A stretch of 64,000 nt of DNA from Hevea brasiliensis (GCF_030052815.1 NC_079507.1:58965119-59029118); one strand, 5' to 3'. Positions 11,570 through 24,107 are shown, counted from the first letter of the stretch. Numbers and translations: made by a program. The notes: generated by a model not told the origin, from the sequence alone.

Positions 11570-12458
11570 ACTGTGAAAGTGCCATGTGTGTTATTGTGGT
11601 AATTTGGAGCAGTGTGCGTGCGTTGGCGTGCGTGTGATGTGGTGTGGACTATGGATAGGACGGGTAGATACGGCTTGAGATCTTCGCTGGGACCCGGTCC
11701 TTCGGGGTAGACACGGCTTGAGTTCTTCGCTGGGACCCCGATTTGGTTATTAAGTGGAAGTCCGAGCTAAGTTCTTCGCTGGCACAGTTGGAATTAAGAG
11801 AGCTGTATAGGGTATCAGCTCCCATATATATTATGATTGATATTACTGGGTGCGTGAGTGCTCCAAATTACTTTTTTGCTGTTATGATGTGAAAATGTTG
11901 TCGATGTTGCATTTCACTCTTCAGGGTGCATTAGCTTTAGATAGTTATAGAGATTATGGTTAAAATTGATATTTTACTCTCTGAGTCGAACGCTCACTCC
12001 TGTTCAATATTTTTCCAGGCCACAGGAGGAGACATTTTTTAGAATAACCTGTCCCTTTCCTCACAGGTTATGAAAAGATTACTTAACTGTATTATTATTA
12101 TCTAAATTTGTAATTTAGAACTCCGCATGTACTAGTAGTAGCATTAATCCTGTCAGGAATTGCATGAACTTAAGTTTTTGTATTAACAAATGAAAAATTT
12201 TTATGAGTTTTAAATAGTTTGTAAATGGTGTAACAGGGTTGAGCTGAGCTCCCCTAATTTCAGTTCTGATAATTACTGGATTAAGTTGGCCCGAAATAAA
12301 ATTATAATAATTTGATTTAAATTATTTTATATGCAAATTGAGCCTAAATTGTGGGCCTGGTGATGGATTTGGGAACAGTAAGGCTTACTACGGGCCTCGG
12401 GTGCTTTATGCCGGCTTAGGTCCTAGTGCCGGTCCGGCCCATAGGTTGGGTCATGACA

Positions 12459-15428
12459 GAATTTCTCTGACTTTAATACATGTGTTGATTGCATTAAGGG
12501 AAAATTTCCTTCTAGATTTAGAAAAAAAGGGGCAAGTAGGAGTGAAGGTGTGTTGAATTTGATTCATACAGATATCTGTGGTCCCATTTCTCCTATTGCT
12601 ATCGGAGGTTTTAAATACTACATTACTTTTATTGATGACTATTCTAGATATAGTTGGATTGATCTTCTTCATGAGAAGTCTAGTTCCTTGGATGCCTTTA
12701 AAGCATTTAAGGCTGTAGTTGAACTCAAAACTGGGAAGAAGATTAAATGTGTAAGGTCAGATAGGGGTGGTGAGTATTATGGCAGGTATACTGGTAGAAA
12801 TCCTGGTCCTTTTGCTTTGTATTTACAAGAATGTGGGATTAAGGCACAATACACCATGCCTGGGACTCCACAACAAAATGGAGTTGCAAAGAGGTGAAAT
12901 CGTACTTTGATGGACATGGTGAGATGTATGCTTAGTCATTCTTCTTTACCAGAATTTTTATGGGGTGATGCTTTGAAAACTGCTATGTACATTCTCAATC
13001 AAGTTCCTAGTAAATCAGTGCCTAAGACTCCCTATGAGTTAATGTTTGGTAAGAAGCCTAGTTTGAGACATTTTCATGTATGGGGTTGTAAGGCAGAGGT
13101 GAGATCATATAACTCTCAGATTAGAAAGCTAGATGCTAAATCTGTTAGTGGTTTCTTTATTGGCTATTGTACAAGTTCTAGAGGTAGTAGATTTTACTGT
13201 CCAACTCATTCTACTAGAGTGATTGAATCAGATCGTGCTATTTATTTTGAGGATAAGATGGATAGTGGGAGTCAAATACCTCGTGTTGTCAATGTTAGAG
13301 ATGAGACTGTTATCTTTCCCATGCCTTTGCTGCCTTCCTCAGTAGATTTTAATCCTCCTAAGGGCAATGATGAAGTTCAGAATTCTATTGATGTCAATTT
13401 AGAACCACCGGTTGTAGATGCTGAGGGGCCTGATACAGTTGATGAAGTTGCACCTTTGAGGAGATCTCAAAGGATTCGTAGACCTGCAATATCAAATGAT
13501 TATATGGTCTATTTACAGGAACATGAGTTTGATGGTGCTGATATTTCTGATCCTATTTCTTATCAGGAGGCTATATGTGATCCTAATTCTTCAGAATGGA
13601 TGAGAGCCATGCAGGATGAACTATCTTCTATGTATCACAATCAAGTCTGGGATCTTGTTGAATTACCAAATGGTTGTAAAGCTATAGGTTGTAAATGGGT
13701 CTTTAAGACCAAACGTGGAGTCAAAGGTGAAGTAGAAAGGTTCAAGGCCAGACTAGTAGCAAAAGGTTATAATCAGAGGGAAGGTATAGATTATACAAAA
13801 ACATTCTCCCCAGTGTCCACTAAAGATTCCTTTCGTGTGGTTATGGCTTTAGTTGCTCATTATGACTTAGAACTCCACCAGATGGATGTTAAAACAGCTT
13901 TCTTGAATGGAGACTTGTATGAAGATGTGTATATGGTTCAACCTACCAGTTTCATAGAGGCTAGTAAAGAACACTTAGTGTGCGACTTGAAAAGATCCAT
14001 TTATGGGTTGAACAAGGCTTCTAGACAATGGTATCTGAAGTTTGATCAAGTTTTAACTTCTATTGATTTTGAGGAGAATGCTTCAGATCAATGCATCTTT
14101 CAGAAGGTGAGTGGGAGCCATTTCATTATTCTAGTGTTGTATGTTGATGACATTCTTCTTGCCAATAATAGCATCAATCTCTTGAACGAGAGAAAATACA
14201 TGCTTTCTAGTCACTTTGACATGAAAGATCTTGGTGAGGCCACATATGTTTTGGGTATTTAGATTCACCGTGATAAGTCTCGAGGCATATTGGATTTTTC
14301 TCAAGGAACATAGATTGATCGAGTTCTTAAGAGATTTAACATGCACACTTGCTCATCTTCTATTGCACCTGTTTTTTCAGGTGAGAAACTCTCTAAAGTT
14401 CAGTGTCCTCAGGATGATAAGGAAAGGACTAAAATGGAAAAGATTCCATATAGTTCTACAGTTGGGAGCTTGATGTATGCTTAAGTATGCACTCGTCTTG
14501 ATATAGCATTTGCTATTAGTGTCCTTAGTAGATACTTGAGTAATCCTGGATGGAGTAACTGGAAAGCTACAAAAAAAGTTATGAGATATTTGCAGGGTAC
14601 TAAGAATAATATGTTGACTTACAAAAGCTCTGGTAATTTGGAAGTCATTGGGTACTCTGATTCTGACTTTGCATACTGTGTATATGATAGAAAATCTACT
14701 TCTGGTTGCATCTTCATCATGTCTGGAGGAGTTGTTTCTTGAAAAAGTGCCAAACAGACACTTATCGCTACCTCCACTATGGAAGCAGAGTATGTTGCTT
14801 GTTATGAGACCACTTGTCAAGCTGTTTGGTTAAAGAAATTGATTTCTGGTATGCTTGTTGTTGAGAGCATCTCAAGGCCCTTGACCATTTATTGCAACAA
14901 TGCTCCTACTGTTTGCTTCTCTCAAATCACAGGAATTCTAGTCGAACTAAACATTTTGATGTCAAATTTCTGTTTGTTCGAGAGAAGATTCGTGAATCAT
15001 AGACTCATATTGAACATATTACTACGGACCGAATGATTGCGGATTCGTTAACCAAAGCTTTGCCCATTAGTGTTTTTCAGAAGTATGTTGCGCAGATGGG
15101 TGTAGTGAAAACTTTTGATGATGCTTTGGTTTAGTGGGAGTCTGTTTTATGTTACATTTGGGTTAGCATTTGTATGGAATGCTTATACCATTGTTTTTGG
15201 ATATATCTTGTCACATATTCCATTTAAATTCAATTTTTGTTTTTGAGATTTTGTTGGCACATATATATAATATTATTTTCTCTATCAGATTTAATATTAT
15301 TTTGTTTACCATTACATTAACTGGATTTTATAGATTAAATTGCTTACTTGTTATTGGATATTGTTTTGTATTTTATTAATCTGTAATTTTAGTTTAATAA
15401 ATTGATTACTGCTATCCAAGTGGGAGAT
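12459..15428 (+). mobile_element. Ty1/copia element, 3' half of the internal region
   Basis: Copia coding sequence starts abruptly right after the gypsy #1 LTR end, within the GAG-pre-integrase zinc-binding segment (CVDCIKGKFPSR from 12481), and runs through integrase, reverse transcriptase and RNase H to a stop near 15134. A gap of about 290 bases without a gene, including a short AT-rich stretch, then leads to a purine-rich AAGTGGGAGAT tract (about 15418) and the 3' LTR. The 5' half should lie left of the window, beyond gypsy #1. Confidence 0.85.
12481..15134 (+). pseudogene. Copia polyprotein remnant (integrase, reverse transcriptase, RNase H)
   Basis: Order integrase, then reverse transcriptase, then RNase H, as in Ty1/copia. 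The integrase core begins at LIHTDICGP (about 12556) and continues to the DRGGEYYG region; the catalytic glutamate expected in NGVAER is lysine (NGVAKR), followed at once by a TGA (12895) where an arginine codon is usual. The reverse transcriptase starts about 13650 (WVFKTKRG) and keeps its YVDD motif near 14140. Stops follow at 14260, 14311, 14482 and 14740. RNase H shows SDSDFA and the STMEAEYVA block (14775 on), then a frameshift near 14930. The last piece, ending in MIADSLTKALP..., lies at 15034-15134. Not functional: both the integrase residue and the frame are lost. Confidence 0.9.
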
Positions 15429-15790
15429 TGTTGGATTATTTATGTATATCTGGATGTGGATTAACATTACTCAATTGTTAGGCTCATTGACAGATTAAAT
15501 AATGATATCAAATAATAATTTTAGTAATTGACAATATCTAAATGGATTGGGTCATGTGATTGGGTAAGCCTGTAATGGATCAGGCTATCCATAAGCCCAC
15601 TAAGGAAGAGGCCCTAACTCTCAGTCCTATATATATATATATATTATGATAACCCCATTTAACATCAGATAGAATTCATATAGAATTTGAAAGCTGTGGA
15701 TATTTAGAGTTGTGAATCTATCTTTTCGCTTCCATTCTTCATTGTTCATAGAAAATTATGGATACAAGCGTATTTTCAGGTACATATATT
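15429..15790 (+). mobile_element. Copia 3' LTR (right end approximate)
   Basis: Begins TGTTGGATTATT directly after the polypurine-like AAGTGGGAGAT. A TATA-rich stretch (about 15629-15650) fits an LTR promoter. I do not see a clear CA end matching the TGTTGG start; the right limit is set by eye after the ACAAGCG...TTCAGGTACA stretch. The sequence from there to 15956 is AT-rich with nothing recognised. Confidence 0.6.
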
Positions 15791-15956
15791 CTCTAATCAC
15801 ATAATTTATAATGATCTTATTTATTTTTAACAAGAGTATCCTTTTTCTACTTCAAACTTTTTTCGATGAGTATAGATGTAAGAGTTAATGTACTTTATTT
15901 TATGAGTTTTATCCCCATCTATAATCTAATTATATGAATGAAATCTTGTATCATAA

Positions 15957-16043
15957 AATATATATATATATATATATATATAAGTAAAGCTATTCATTTA
16001 CATAGGGAAGCAAAAATGGTGGCAGATTCTTTGGCTACACAGG

Positions 16044-16086
<43 letters not shown>

Positions 16087-16149
16087 TAAAGCTATTCATT
16101 TACATAGGGAAGTAAAAATGGTGGCAGATTCTTTGGCTACACAGGGTCT
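15957..16149 (+). repeat. Two tandem copies of a 67-bp LINE fragment, each led by an (AT)n tract
   Basis: The 67-base core at 15981-16047 recurs at 16083-16149 with one difference by eye (GAAGC against GAAGT). Each is preceded by a TA dinucleotide tract (15957-15982 and 16047-16084). The period is 102 bases. Both cores read in the same frame. Confidence 0.9.
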
Positions 16150-16183
16150 CTCGTGGTCTGAAGACTTCATAGCTTGGTTCTAA
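16083..16183 (+). pseudogene. C-terminal tail of a plant LINE RNase H domain
   Basis: The frame ends ...HLHREVKMVADSLATQGL followed by a tryptophan-containing tail and TAA (16181-16183). This matches the end of RNase H domains (RVT_3 type) of plant non-LTR retrotransposons, where H-x-Y/H-R-E...AD-LA is typical. Only about 35 codons remain. Gypsy #2 inserted with its target duplication overlapping the stop codon, so the LINE 3' untranslated part may continue at 37248. Confidence 0.6.
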
Positions 16184-16184
16184 A
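16180..16184. repeat. Target site duplication CTAAA of gypsy #2 (left)
   Basis: CTAAA directly before the LTR start TGTAATATCC. The same five bases follow the other end of the element at 37243-37247, 21 kb away. Confidence 0.85.
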
Positions 16185-18530
16185 TGTAATATCCTAAATT
16201 TTTAAATAATTATTTTATTTGTAAATTATAATATTTTGTTTTATCATATATTATGGAAATTAAATTGAAATTTTTTGAATTTTTAAAATCAGATTTGATT
16301 TTCTTGATAAATTTTATGGATTTTTAAAAATTAATTTAAAGACCATATGATAAATTTAAAAATATATTTGAACTCCACAAATTTTTTTGAATTTTCTGTA
16401 ATTTTTTTAAAATTTTCAAACCTTGTTTTGGGATCTAGGGCGGAGTAAAAATCAAATTTTTAGTACCTTGAATTGAATCAGACCAGATAGGATAGGTCAA
16501 ATGGGACCGACCCTTCCCTTTTTCTTCCTCCCCTTTCCCGCACACGTGTTGTCCCTCTCTTCTCTCTTCTCTTTCTCTCCCCTCTCCCCTCCCCACCGCC
16601 AGCCAACACCCCTAGCCCTCCCCCACACACCGGCCCCCCTCCAGGTCCCTTCCCCACCGCCGGCCACCGTCTAGATCGCCCAAAAAATGTGCGCAAACCT
16701 CCTCCTTCGTGCGCATGTCTCTTCGACTTCCTAGCCTGATTCTGGCCGATCCAGCCACCAATTGGACTGGATCTAGTCCCAAACGTACTTTACTCTTCGA
16801 GAGCTTTCTAAAGACACCGAGAATACAAATTTTCGTCAAGCGGTTTGTCGGAATCAAGCTTGGGAAGTTTTAGCCAATTTTGACTTTTGTGTTAGATTTC
16901 TCTCAAACCGAGAACCTCAAGGGAGTTTCGAGACCACCAGCACACTCCACTCAACGAAAGCTTTGCAATGACGTAAATTTCAAATTTTTTTGACACTGAA
17001 ATTTCCATAAGTCCGTGAACTTTGTAGTATTTTTTTTTAGCCTTTATTGAGCTTGTTTAATTAAATAAAAACTATATTCTAACTCCTGGTGATGTGGGTT
17101 TTACTTAAGTATTTTCGTTTCATAGGAATTCCACTGGCAGTCGATACTGCATTTTTGAGCTAAACAAACGAGTTGTTAGACCACAAGATTACAGTCCATC
17201 CCACCATTTGCAGATGCCTTGGATGCATTTCAAATGTCAGAATTGGCGTAGGTAAACCTGAACTCCAAATTGCCTTATTTGCCTAGTGCCGAGTTTAAGA
17301 TAAAAATTCATAAAATATTCGTGGTTTGCTAGAAAATTATAATTCCTTTTGTAATAGTATAATAGCATCATTAAGGACCACGGGGCATAATTATAGAATT
17401 TTTGAAGTCAGTTTAGTTGGTTTTTGCAAAATGTTAGTTTTAAGCTCTATAACTGAATTGTGTAATTATTGGGATTTGTCTAGTTTGGTGAGCTCAGAAG
17501 GGGCTGTGTGATGTTATTGAGATGTGGGCCTAAGGCCTTTGGTTATAAAAGCTTATTTGAGCTACCTTGCAGATTTGATAGATCATAGGTACAGAGAAAA
17601 CTCTGTCGGATTTTTGGCCTAAATTAGGGTGTCTTTTGACTCTTTAAACTCTTATTTTATATTAGTGCTAATAAATTTCATAATATAATTATTTAGGTGA
17701 TCAGAGTTAGCCTTCGTCCTTCGCCTAGCCCAACAATAATTATTGGTTGATTTGTGAGTATTTATTTATAATTTCAATATTATTATATATTCAAGGTATG
17801 TCCATACATTCACTTATAAATATATGTATATAACTAAATCTTAGACATAGTTTATATTGCATCTTTAATTGATGAACTTATTATGGGTGTCGCCTTTAGG
17901 TAATTTGGAGCTATGCGCGTGTGTTGGCGTGCGTGTAGTATGATATTAGATATGGGTAGGACGAGTAAAATGGCTGGAGCTTGACTCGCTGAGACCTGAT
18001 ATTTTTATGGATAAGTCAGGGTGAGTATGGCTTTAAATTGATCTCGTTGACCCTCGCATTTAGATTATTAAGAGAAAGTCTGACTCGAGTTGATCTCGCT
18101 GGTAGACATTGGATTAAGAGAGCTGTATAGGGGATCAACTCCCATACTTATTAACAGTGATGTGACAAATGGGTGTGTGAGTGCTCCAAATTATCTTTTG
18201 TGTGAGTATTATTTGAATTTGGTTGAATATGTTTGTATATGTTACATTTCATACTTGGGAATGCATTAGTCTTAGATAGTTATAGAAATTATATTTAAAA
18301 TTAATATCTTACTCTATGAGTCAAACGTTCACTCCTATTTAACTATTTTTCCTCAGGCTAAAGGAGGATTCTTTGAGATTAACTTGCTTCCTTTCTCGCA
18401 GGTTTACCAGTAGCCATTTAATTGTATTTTTCCTTTTCTTGTTTTTAATCTATAAGCTCCCCATGTGCTAGTAGTGTTCTAATCTTCTTGGGGTTGTAAT
18501 AACCTATTTCTTTTAAAATTGTAAGTCTTG
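16185..18530 (+). mobile_element. Gypsy #2 5' LTR (right end deleted or replaced)
   Basis: Matches the right LTR (22763-24107 plus 35888-37242) from its first bases, including the C-rich section at 16500-16700 (against 23100-23270) and the TTGGCGTGCGTG block near 17923. After about 18530 the match stops: the last 300 or so bases of the right LTR, with the GGGTCATGACA end, are not present here, and no TGGTATCAGAGC-like primer site is seen before the gag remnant. Confidence 0.8.
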
Positions 18531-18694
18531 TTAAGGGGTCACATGTGGAGTATAGGGTCCATATTCATCCTTGCATTGCTATCCTTGCATCTAGTTTCTA
18601 CTTTGTGTACCTTTATATGTTTATGAGTTTGTAAATATGTATAGTATTTTGTTTTGGTTTTAGTGGGCTAATGCTGCTGAATTTCAAGAAAAAT

Positions 18695-21600
18695 GCATAG
18701 AGGTAGGAGAGCCATCACGGCACCAGAGCCGAAAGTGCCAGATGAAATATCGGCACAAGATGAGGCCCTGCCCTAAGGAGGCATGGTAGGAGACCTATAA
18801 CTACTCAAGTAGAAGAGCAACCACAACTGCAGGAGCTGTCATTTATAGCCCAAGGTCCTATAGATCCAATGGCAGCCACCCTAGCCGATCTGTAGAGGAC
18901 TATTGACATGATGGCATAGTATATAGTTCATCCTTCACAGCAGCCCCCAATTCAGAGAGCTAAACCATATAACTAGATAATAAATTTTAAAAAGCTAGCA
19001 CCTAGAATTTATGATATTACAGAGGATGCTTATCAGTTTTTGGACTCTTGCAAACAGGCAAGAGTGGAGCTACAATTAATAGACAGAAGGTTGATAGAGT
19101 GTGTACAGCATGTGTTGGGACCTGTGACAAGGCAATGGATGACTGACTATGCGCTCCCTCAAATTGAGGGATTATCATAGTTTGTAGAGTTATTTATAAA
19201 TCAGTTTGTACTAGAAAGCTTCATGGACCAAAAGTAGTGGGCCTTTGAAGCCCTAAAATAGAATGGAAGATTAGTGGATAAATATGCTTCAGAATTTCTA
19301 GAATTGAGCAAATATGCCCCAATTGCAGCAACCACTGAAAGTATAAAGGTAAAGAGATTTTTGAAGGGGCTGGATAGGAGGTATGCGAACTTGGCCATAT
19401 TGTCAGACCAACCACTTGATGTGGTAGTTGATAGGGCTCAACAGGTAAAAATTAGTTATATGGGGATGATGGAGGCAGAGCGAAGAAGAATAAAGTCAAA
19501 GGGTCATCAGGTATGCCATATACGAGTACCATGGGTGGTGGCAACCAAAGTCATCACAGTGGAAAAATTAGAGGGAACAAGAAAGCGAACCTCAGACACA
19601 AAGCCAAAGGGTTTAGGTTGAGCTATGGTTCTAGTAGTGGACAGAGTTTGAGCTATAGCAGTTCTGGATCTAGTTCAAGGTCTTCTTTGATGCATTATAC
19701 ACAGTGTGAAAGAGTACACTCAGGGCCTTGTTTGATGAACTCTGGTGGATATTTCAGATGTGGCTAGTAGGGTCATTTTGCCAGGGAATGCCTCATATTC
19801 AATGAGCATCAGATGGGGTTTCAAAGTTCTGTTGCTAATATACCCCCCTAGTTACACCTTGGTACTTCTAGCATGGCAGGTAGCCAGTTTAGTAGCCAGC
19901 AAGGTTGTGGTCAGAGAGGACATAGATTTAGAGGTAGTTCTGATGGTAGGAGCTAGTTTTAGTGGTCTGCATCTCATGGCAAAGGATAGGCTCAGGTTTT
20001 CACCTTGACACACTAAGATGCTCAAGCTTCGAGTGTTATGGTAGCAAGTATTCTCCCAGTTTGTTCTCTTGAGGCTCGTGTTTTAATAGATTCGGGTGCT
20101 ATGCACTCGCTTATTTCCCTTGTAGTTGCTTTGAGATTGGGTAAAAACCCTACTGCTTTAGAGTGTCTCTTATCTGTATTTATCCCTCTTAGTGACAATA
20201 TAGATATGAATATAGTCTTTCTAGGCAGTCCAGTAGTAGTGGATAGAAAGATCCTCCCGGCAGATTTAGTTCCTTTACTGGTGATGAATTTTAATATGAT
20301 TTTAGATATGGATTGACTGTCAACTCATTATGCCACTTTAGATTGCAGAAATAAAAAGGTGTATTTTCATATTCCAGGGGTAGAAGAATTTAGTTTTGAT
20401 GGTGACAGAAGTGTGGCTCCGTACAATCTAGTGTTAGCCATTAGCACTAGGAAGAGGTTAAGGCATGGATGTCAGGGTTATTTAGCACTAGTGAGGGACA
20501 CATCTATTGAAGGTGCCAATGTGGAAAATGTATCTGTTGTGAGGAAATTTATGGATGTATTTCCTGAGGAGCTTCCAGGGTTACTGCCGAATAGAGAGAT
20601 AGAATTTTACGTAGATATTGTGTCGAATACAAATCTTATTTCTATGCCACCTTACCGGATGGCACCAGCTGAGCTAAAGGAACTAAATGAGTAATTATAA
20701 GGCTTTTGGCTAAAGGATTCATTCGGCCAAGTACTTTGCCTTAGAGTGCTCCCATTCTATGTATAAGGAAGAAGGATAGATCTTTAAGACTATGTATTGG
20801 TTACAAACAACTGAATAAAGTGACAATTAAGAATAAATATCCGCTTCCTCATTTTGATGATCTATTTGAATTGCTGCAAGGGGCTAGATACTTTTAACAA
20901 ATAGAAGTATGGCTGGGTTACCACCAACTGAGGATTAGGAGTGAGGATGTACCAAAAATAGTATTTAGGACAAGGTATGGTCATTATGAGTTCCTGGTAA
21001 TGTCTTTTGAACTCACTAATGCACCAGCGACCTTTATGGACTTAATAAACAGGGTGTTTAGGCCATTCCTGGATTACTTTGTCATTGTGTCCATAGATGA
21101 TATTTTAGTGTATTCTCGAATAGAGGAAGAACATGTTTGGCACCTAAGGATGGTGTTGTAGACTCTAAGGGAGCATCAGCTATATGCTAAATTTCAAAAT
21201 GAGAGTTCTAGTTGGAGAGTATCTCATTCTTGGGACATGTGGTATCTAGTGAAGGTATTTAGGTGGATCCTAAGAAAATTGAAGTAGTAACTGATTGGCT
21301 TAGGCCTACTACAATCACTGAGGTGATGAGTTTTCTGGGCCTAGCAGGCTACTATAGGCATTTTGTGTAGAATTTCTCCAGAATAGCAGCTCCAGGTTGT
21401 GTGTGCCAAATGTTAACAACCTAAGAAATGAGATTATACGGGAGGCACACTACATGCCTTACAGTGTTCACCCAGGATCCACGAAGATATACCATGATGT
21501 GAAAGATAGGTACCGATGGAATGGCATGAAGAGAAACATAGCAGATTTTATGTTCAAGTGCTTAACTTGTCAGAAGATAAAGTTTGAGCATCAGAAGCCA

Positions 21601-22740
21601 TCAGAGAAGTTGTAGGAGATTCCTATCCTAGAGTGGAAGTAGGAAATAATCACCATGGACTTCATGACTGGGTTGCCTCATACTACACATGGGTATGACT
21701 CTATATGGGTGATTATGGATCATCTAACTAAGTCAGCTCACTTCTTACTGGTACGGACCACCTATTATGTTGCCTAGTATTTAAGGGTGTATATCCATGA
21801 AATAGTCAGATTACATGGAGTTCTTACTTTCATAATATCTGACAGAGGGCCTCAGTTTACTTCTCGATTTTGGAGGAAACTGCAGGAGGCACTTGGCACC
21901 CAATTGAACTTTAGTATAGCCTTTCACCCTCAGACAGACGGGCAGTCTAAAAGAACAATTCAGACATTGAAAGATATACTTTTTATGTGTGTCTTGGATT
22001 TTGGAGGACAATGGGATGATCAACTACCCTTGGTAGAATTTGCCTATAATAATAGCTATCATTCTAGTATTAGGAAGGCACGTTGTGAGGAACTATATGG
22101 CAGGAAGTGTAGGTCCCCTTTTTGTTGGACAGAAGTTGGAGAGGCAAGAGTACATAATATAGATCTAGTGCAGTACACCTCAGAGATAATCCCTTGAATC
22201 AGGAAATGTTTGAAAATAGCTTTCAGCAGGCAGAAGAGCTATGCTGATCCAAGGTGGAAAGATGTAGAATTTGTAGTGGATGACTATGTGTTTTTGAAAG
22301 TTTCTCCTATAAAAGGAGTTATGAGATTTGGGAAGAAAGGTAAGTTGGCATCCCGTTACATAAGACCTTTTGAGATTACAGATAGAATGAGAGCAGTAGC
22401 CTATCGATTGGAGTTACTACCAAACTTTTCTCATGTCCACCTAGTGTTTCACATCTCCATACTTAGGAAGTATGTTCCCAACCCTTCTCATGTGCTGCAA
22501 CCAGATACAGTGGAGTTAAATGAGAACTTAACATTTAAGGAGCAGCTTGCAACCGTAGTGGACTATCAGATGTAACCATTTTGATCAAAGCAGATCCCTA
22601 TGATTAAAGTTTTGTAGAGAAGCCAATCAGTGAAAGAGTGCACCTAGGAGTCAGAGCGAGATATGCGCAGCAAGTACCCTTATCTGCTCAATATATAATT
22701 CTAACTTATTACTCTGCCTTGTATAAAAAATTCAAGGATG
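18695..22740 (+). pseudogene. Gypsy #2 gag-pol remnant
   Basis: The gag remnant starts about 18695 and is broken many times; a clean stretch is 19274-19621 (YASEFLELSKYAP, FLKGLDRRYANL). A CCHC-type knuckle is visible around 19750-19790, with stops. Protease: VLIDSGAMHSLIS at about 20070 keeps the D-S-G active-site triplet. Reverse transcriptase: [14 protein letters not shown] near 20650, then frameshifts and stops, with [10 protein letters not shown] near 21095. RNase H is missing: the frame jumps at about 21395 from the end of the reverse transcriptase to the integrase zinc-binding region. Integrase core: FTSRFWRKLQEALGTQLNFS near 21857 and HPQTDGQS near 21926. The end near 22630 reads VKECTWESERDM, a chromodomain-like remnant. 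Inactive. Confidence 0.9.
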
Positions 22741-24102
22741 AATTTTCTATAAGGAGGAAGAATGTAGCACTGTAAATTTTTAAATAATTATTTTATTTGT
22801 AAATTATAATATTTTATTTTATAATATATTATGGAAATTAAATTGAAATTTTCTAGATTTTTAAAATCGGGTTTGATTTTCTTGAGATAATAAATTTTAT
22901 TGATTTTTAAAAATTAATTTAAAAACCACGTGGAAAATTTAAAAATATATTTGGATTCCATAAATTTTTTTGAATTGTTAAATTTTTTCGAAATTTTTGA
23001 GCCTCATTTTGGGTCCTAGGACAGAGGAAAAATCAAATTTTTGGGAACTGAAATCGAACTGACTGAATCAAATAAGACTGAATCAGACCGATCAAATCAG
23101 ACCAGCCATTTCCTTTCTCTTCCTCCACTTTCTCGAGCGCGTGCTGTCCCTCCTTTCTCTCTTCTTTTTCTCTCCCCTGCCGCCTCCCCACCATCGGTCG
23201 ACCACCCCCAGCCCTCCCCCACACGCTGACACCCCTCTAGGTCCCTTCCCCATCGCCAACCGTCATCCAGAGCGCTGAAAATATGCAACCAAACTTCCTC
23301 CTTCGCGTGCGCATCTCTTCGACTTCCATGCCTAATTTTGGCCAATCCAGCCACCAATTAGATCAAGTTTAGTCCCAAACATGCTCTACTCTTTGAGAGC
23401 TTTCCAATGATACCAAGAGCACAAATTTTCATCGAGAGATTTGTCCGAATTAAACCTAAGAAGTTTTAGCCAATTTTGAATTTTGGATTAGATTTCTCTC
23501 AAACTAGGAACCCCACGGGAATTCTGAGACCACTGGCAAGCTCCACTCGGTGAGAGCTTTACAACGACGTAAATTTCAAATTTCTCTGACACTAAATTTC
23601 AGTGGGTTCCATGAACTTTGCAGTATTTTTCTGAGCCTTTATTGACCTTGTTTAATTAAATAAAAATTATATTCTAACTCCTAATGTTATGGGTTTCGCA
23701 TAGGTATTCTCGTTTCGCGGGAATTCCACTAAGGGTCGGTATTGCATTTTCAAGCCGGACAGATGAGTTGCTAGACTCACTTTGGAGTGAGTTAAGATTA
23801 TAGTCCATTCCACCATTTTTAGATGCCCCAAACGCATTCCAAGCGTCAGAATTGGAGTAGGTAAATCCGAACTCTAAATTGCCTTATTTGCCTAGTGCCG
23901 AATTTAAGATAAAAATTCATAAAATATTCGTGGGTAGTTAAAAAATTATAATTCTTTTTGTAATAGCATCATTAAGGACCGCGGGGCATAATTATAGAAT
24001 TTTTGAAGTTAATTTAGTTGGTTTTTGCAAAATGTTAGTTTTAAACTCTATAACTGAATTGTGTAATTATTGGGATTTGTTTGGCTTAGCGGGCCCAGAA
24101 GG

Positions 24103-24107
24103 GGCTG
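24103..24107. repeat. Target site duplication GGCTG of gypsy #3 (left); right copy GGCTA at 35883-35887
   Basis: The five bases before TGTCACACC and the five after GGTGTTACA are GGCTG and GGCTA, a single G-to-A difference. Confidence 0.8.

Larger units (their letters stand above)
4029..12458 (+). mobile_element. Gypsy #1 3' LTR, interrupted by a 5.9-kb insertion
   Basis: The LTR starts TGTAACAAC directly after the purine-rich tract and ends GGGTCATGACA at 12458. Its two pieces are 4029-5684 and 11575-12458, together about 2.5 kb. Blocks inside it match the LTR of gypsy #2 by eye, for example the stretch around 5110-5230 against 17310-17420, and the GTGCGTTGGCGTGCGTG block near 11613 against 17920, so the two are related families. 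The gap between the pieces is the element at 5685-11569. A run of 15 C lies at 4159-4173, followed by a GC-rich section (4200-4690). Immediately right of 12458 the reading frame of a copia element begins in mid-domain, so gypsy #1 inserted into that copia element. Confidence 0.8.

Noticed and set aside
15938..16183. An 81-codon gene with isoleucine-tyrosine repeats
   Set aside because: The repeats are (AT)n microsatellites translated; only the LINE RNase H tail is real coding remnant.
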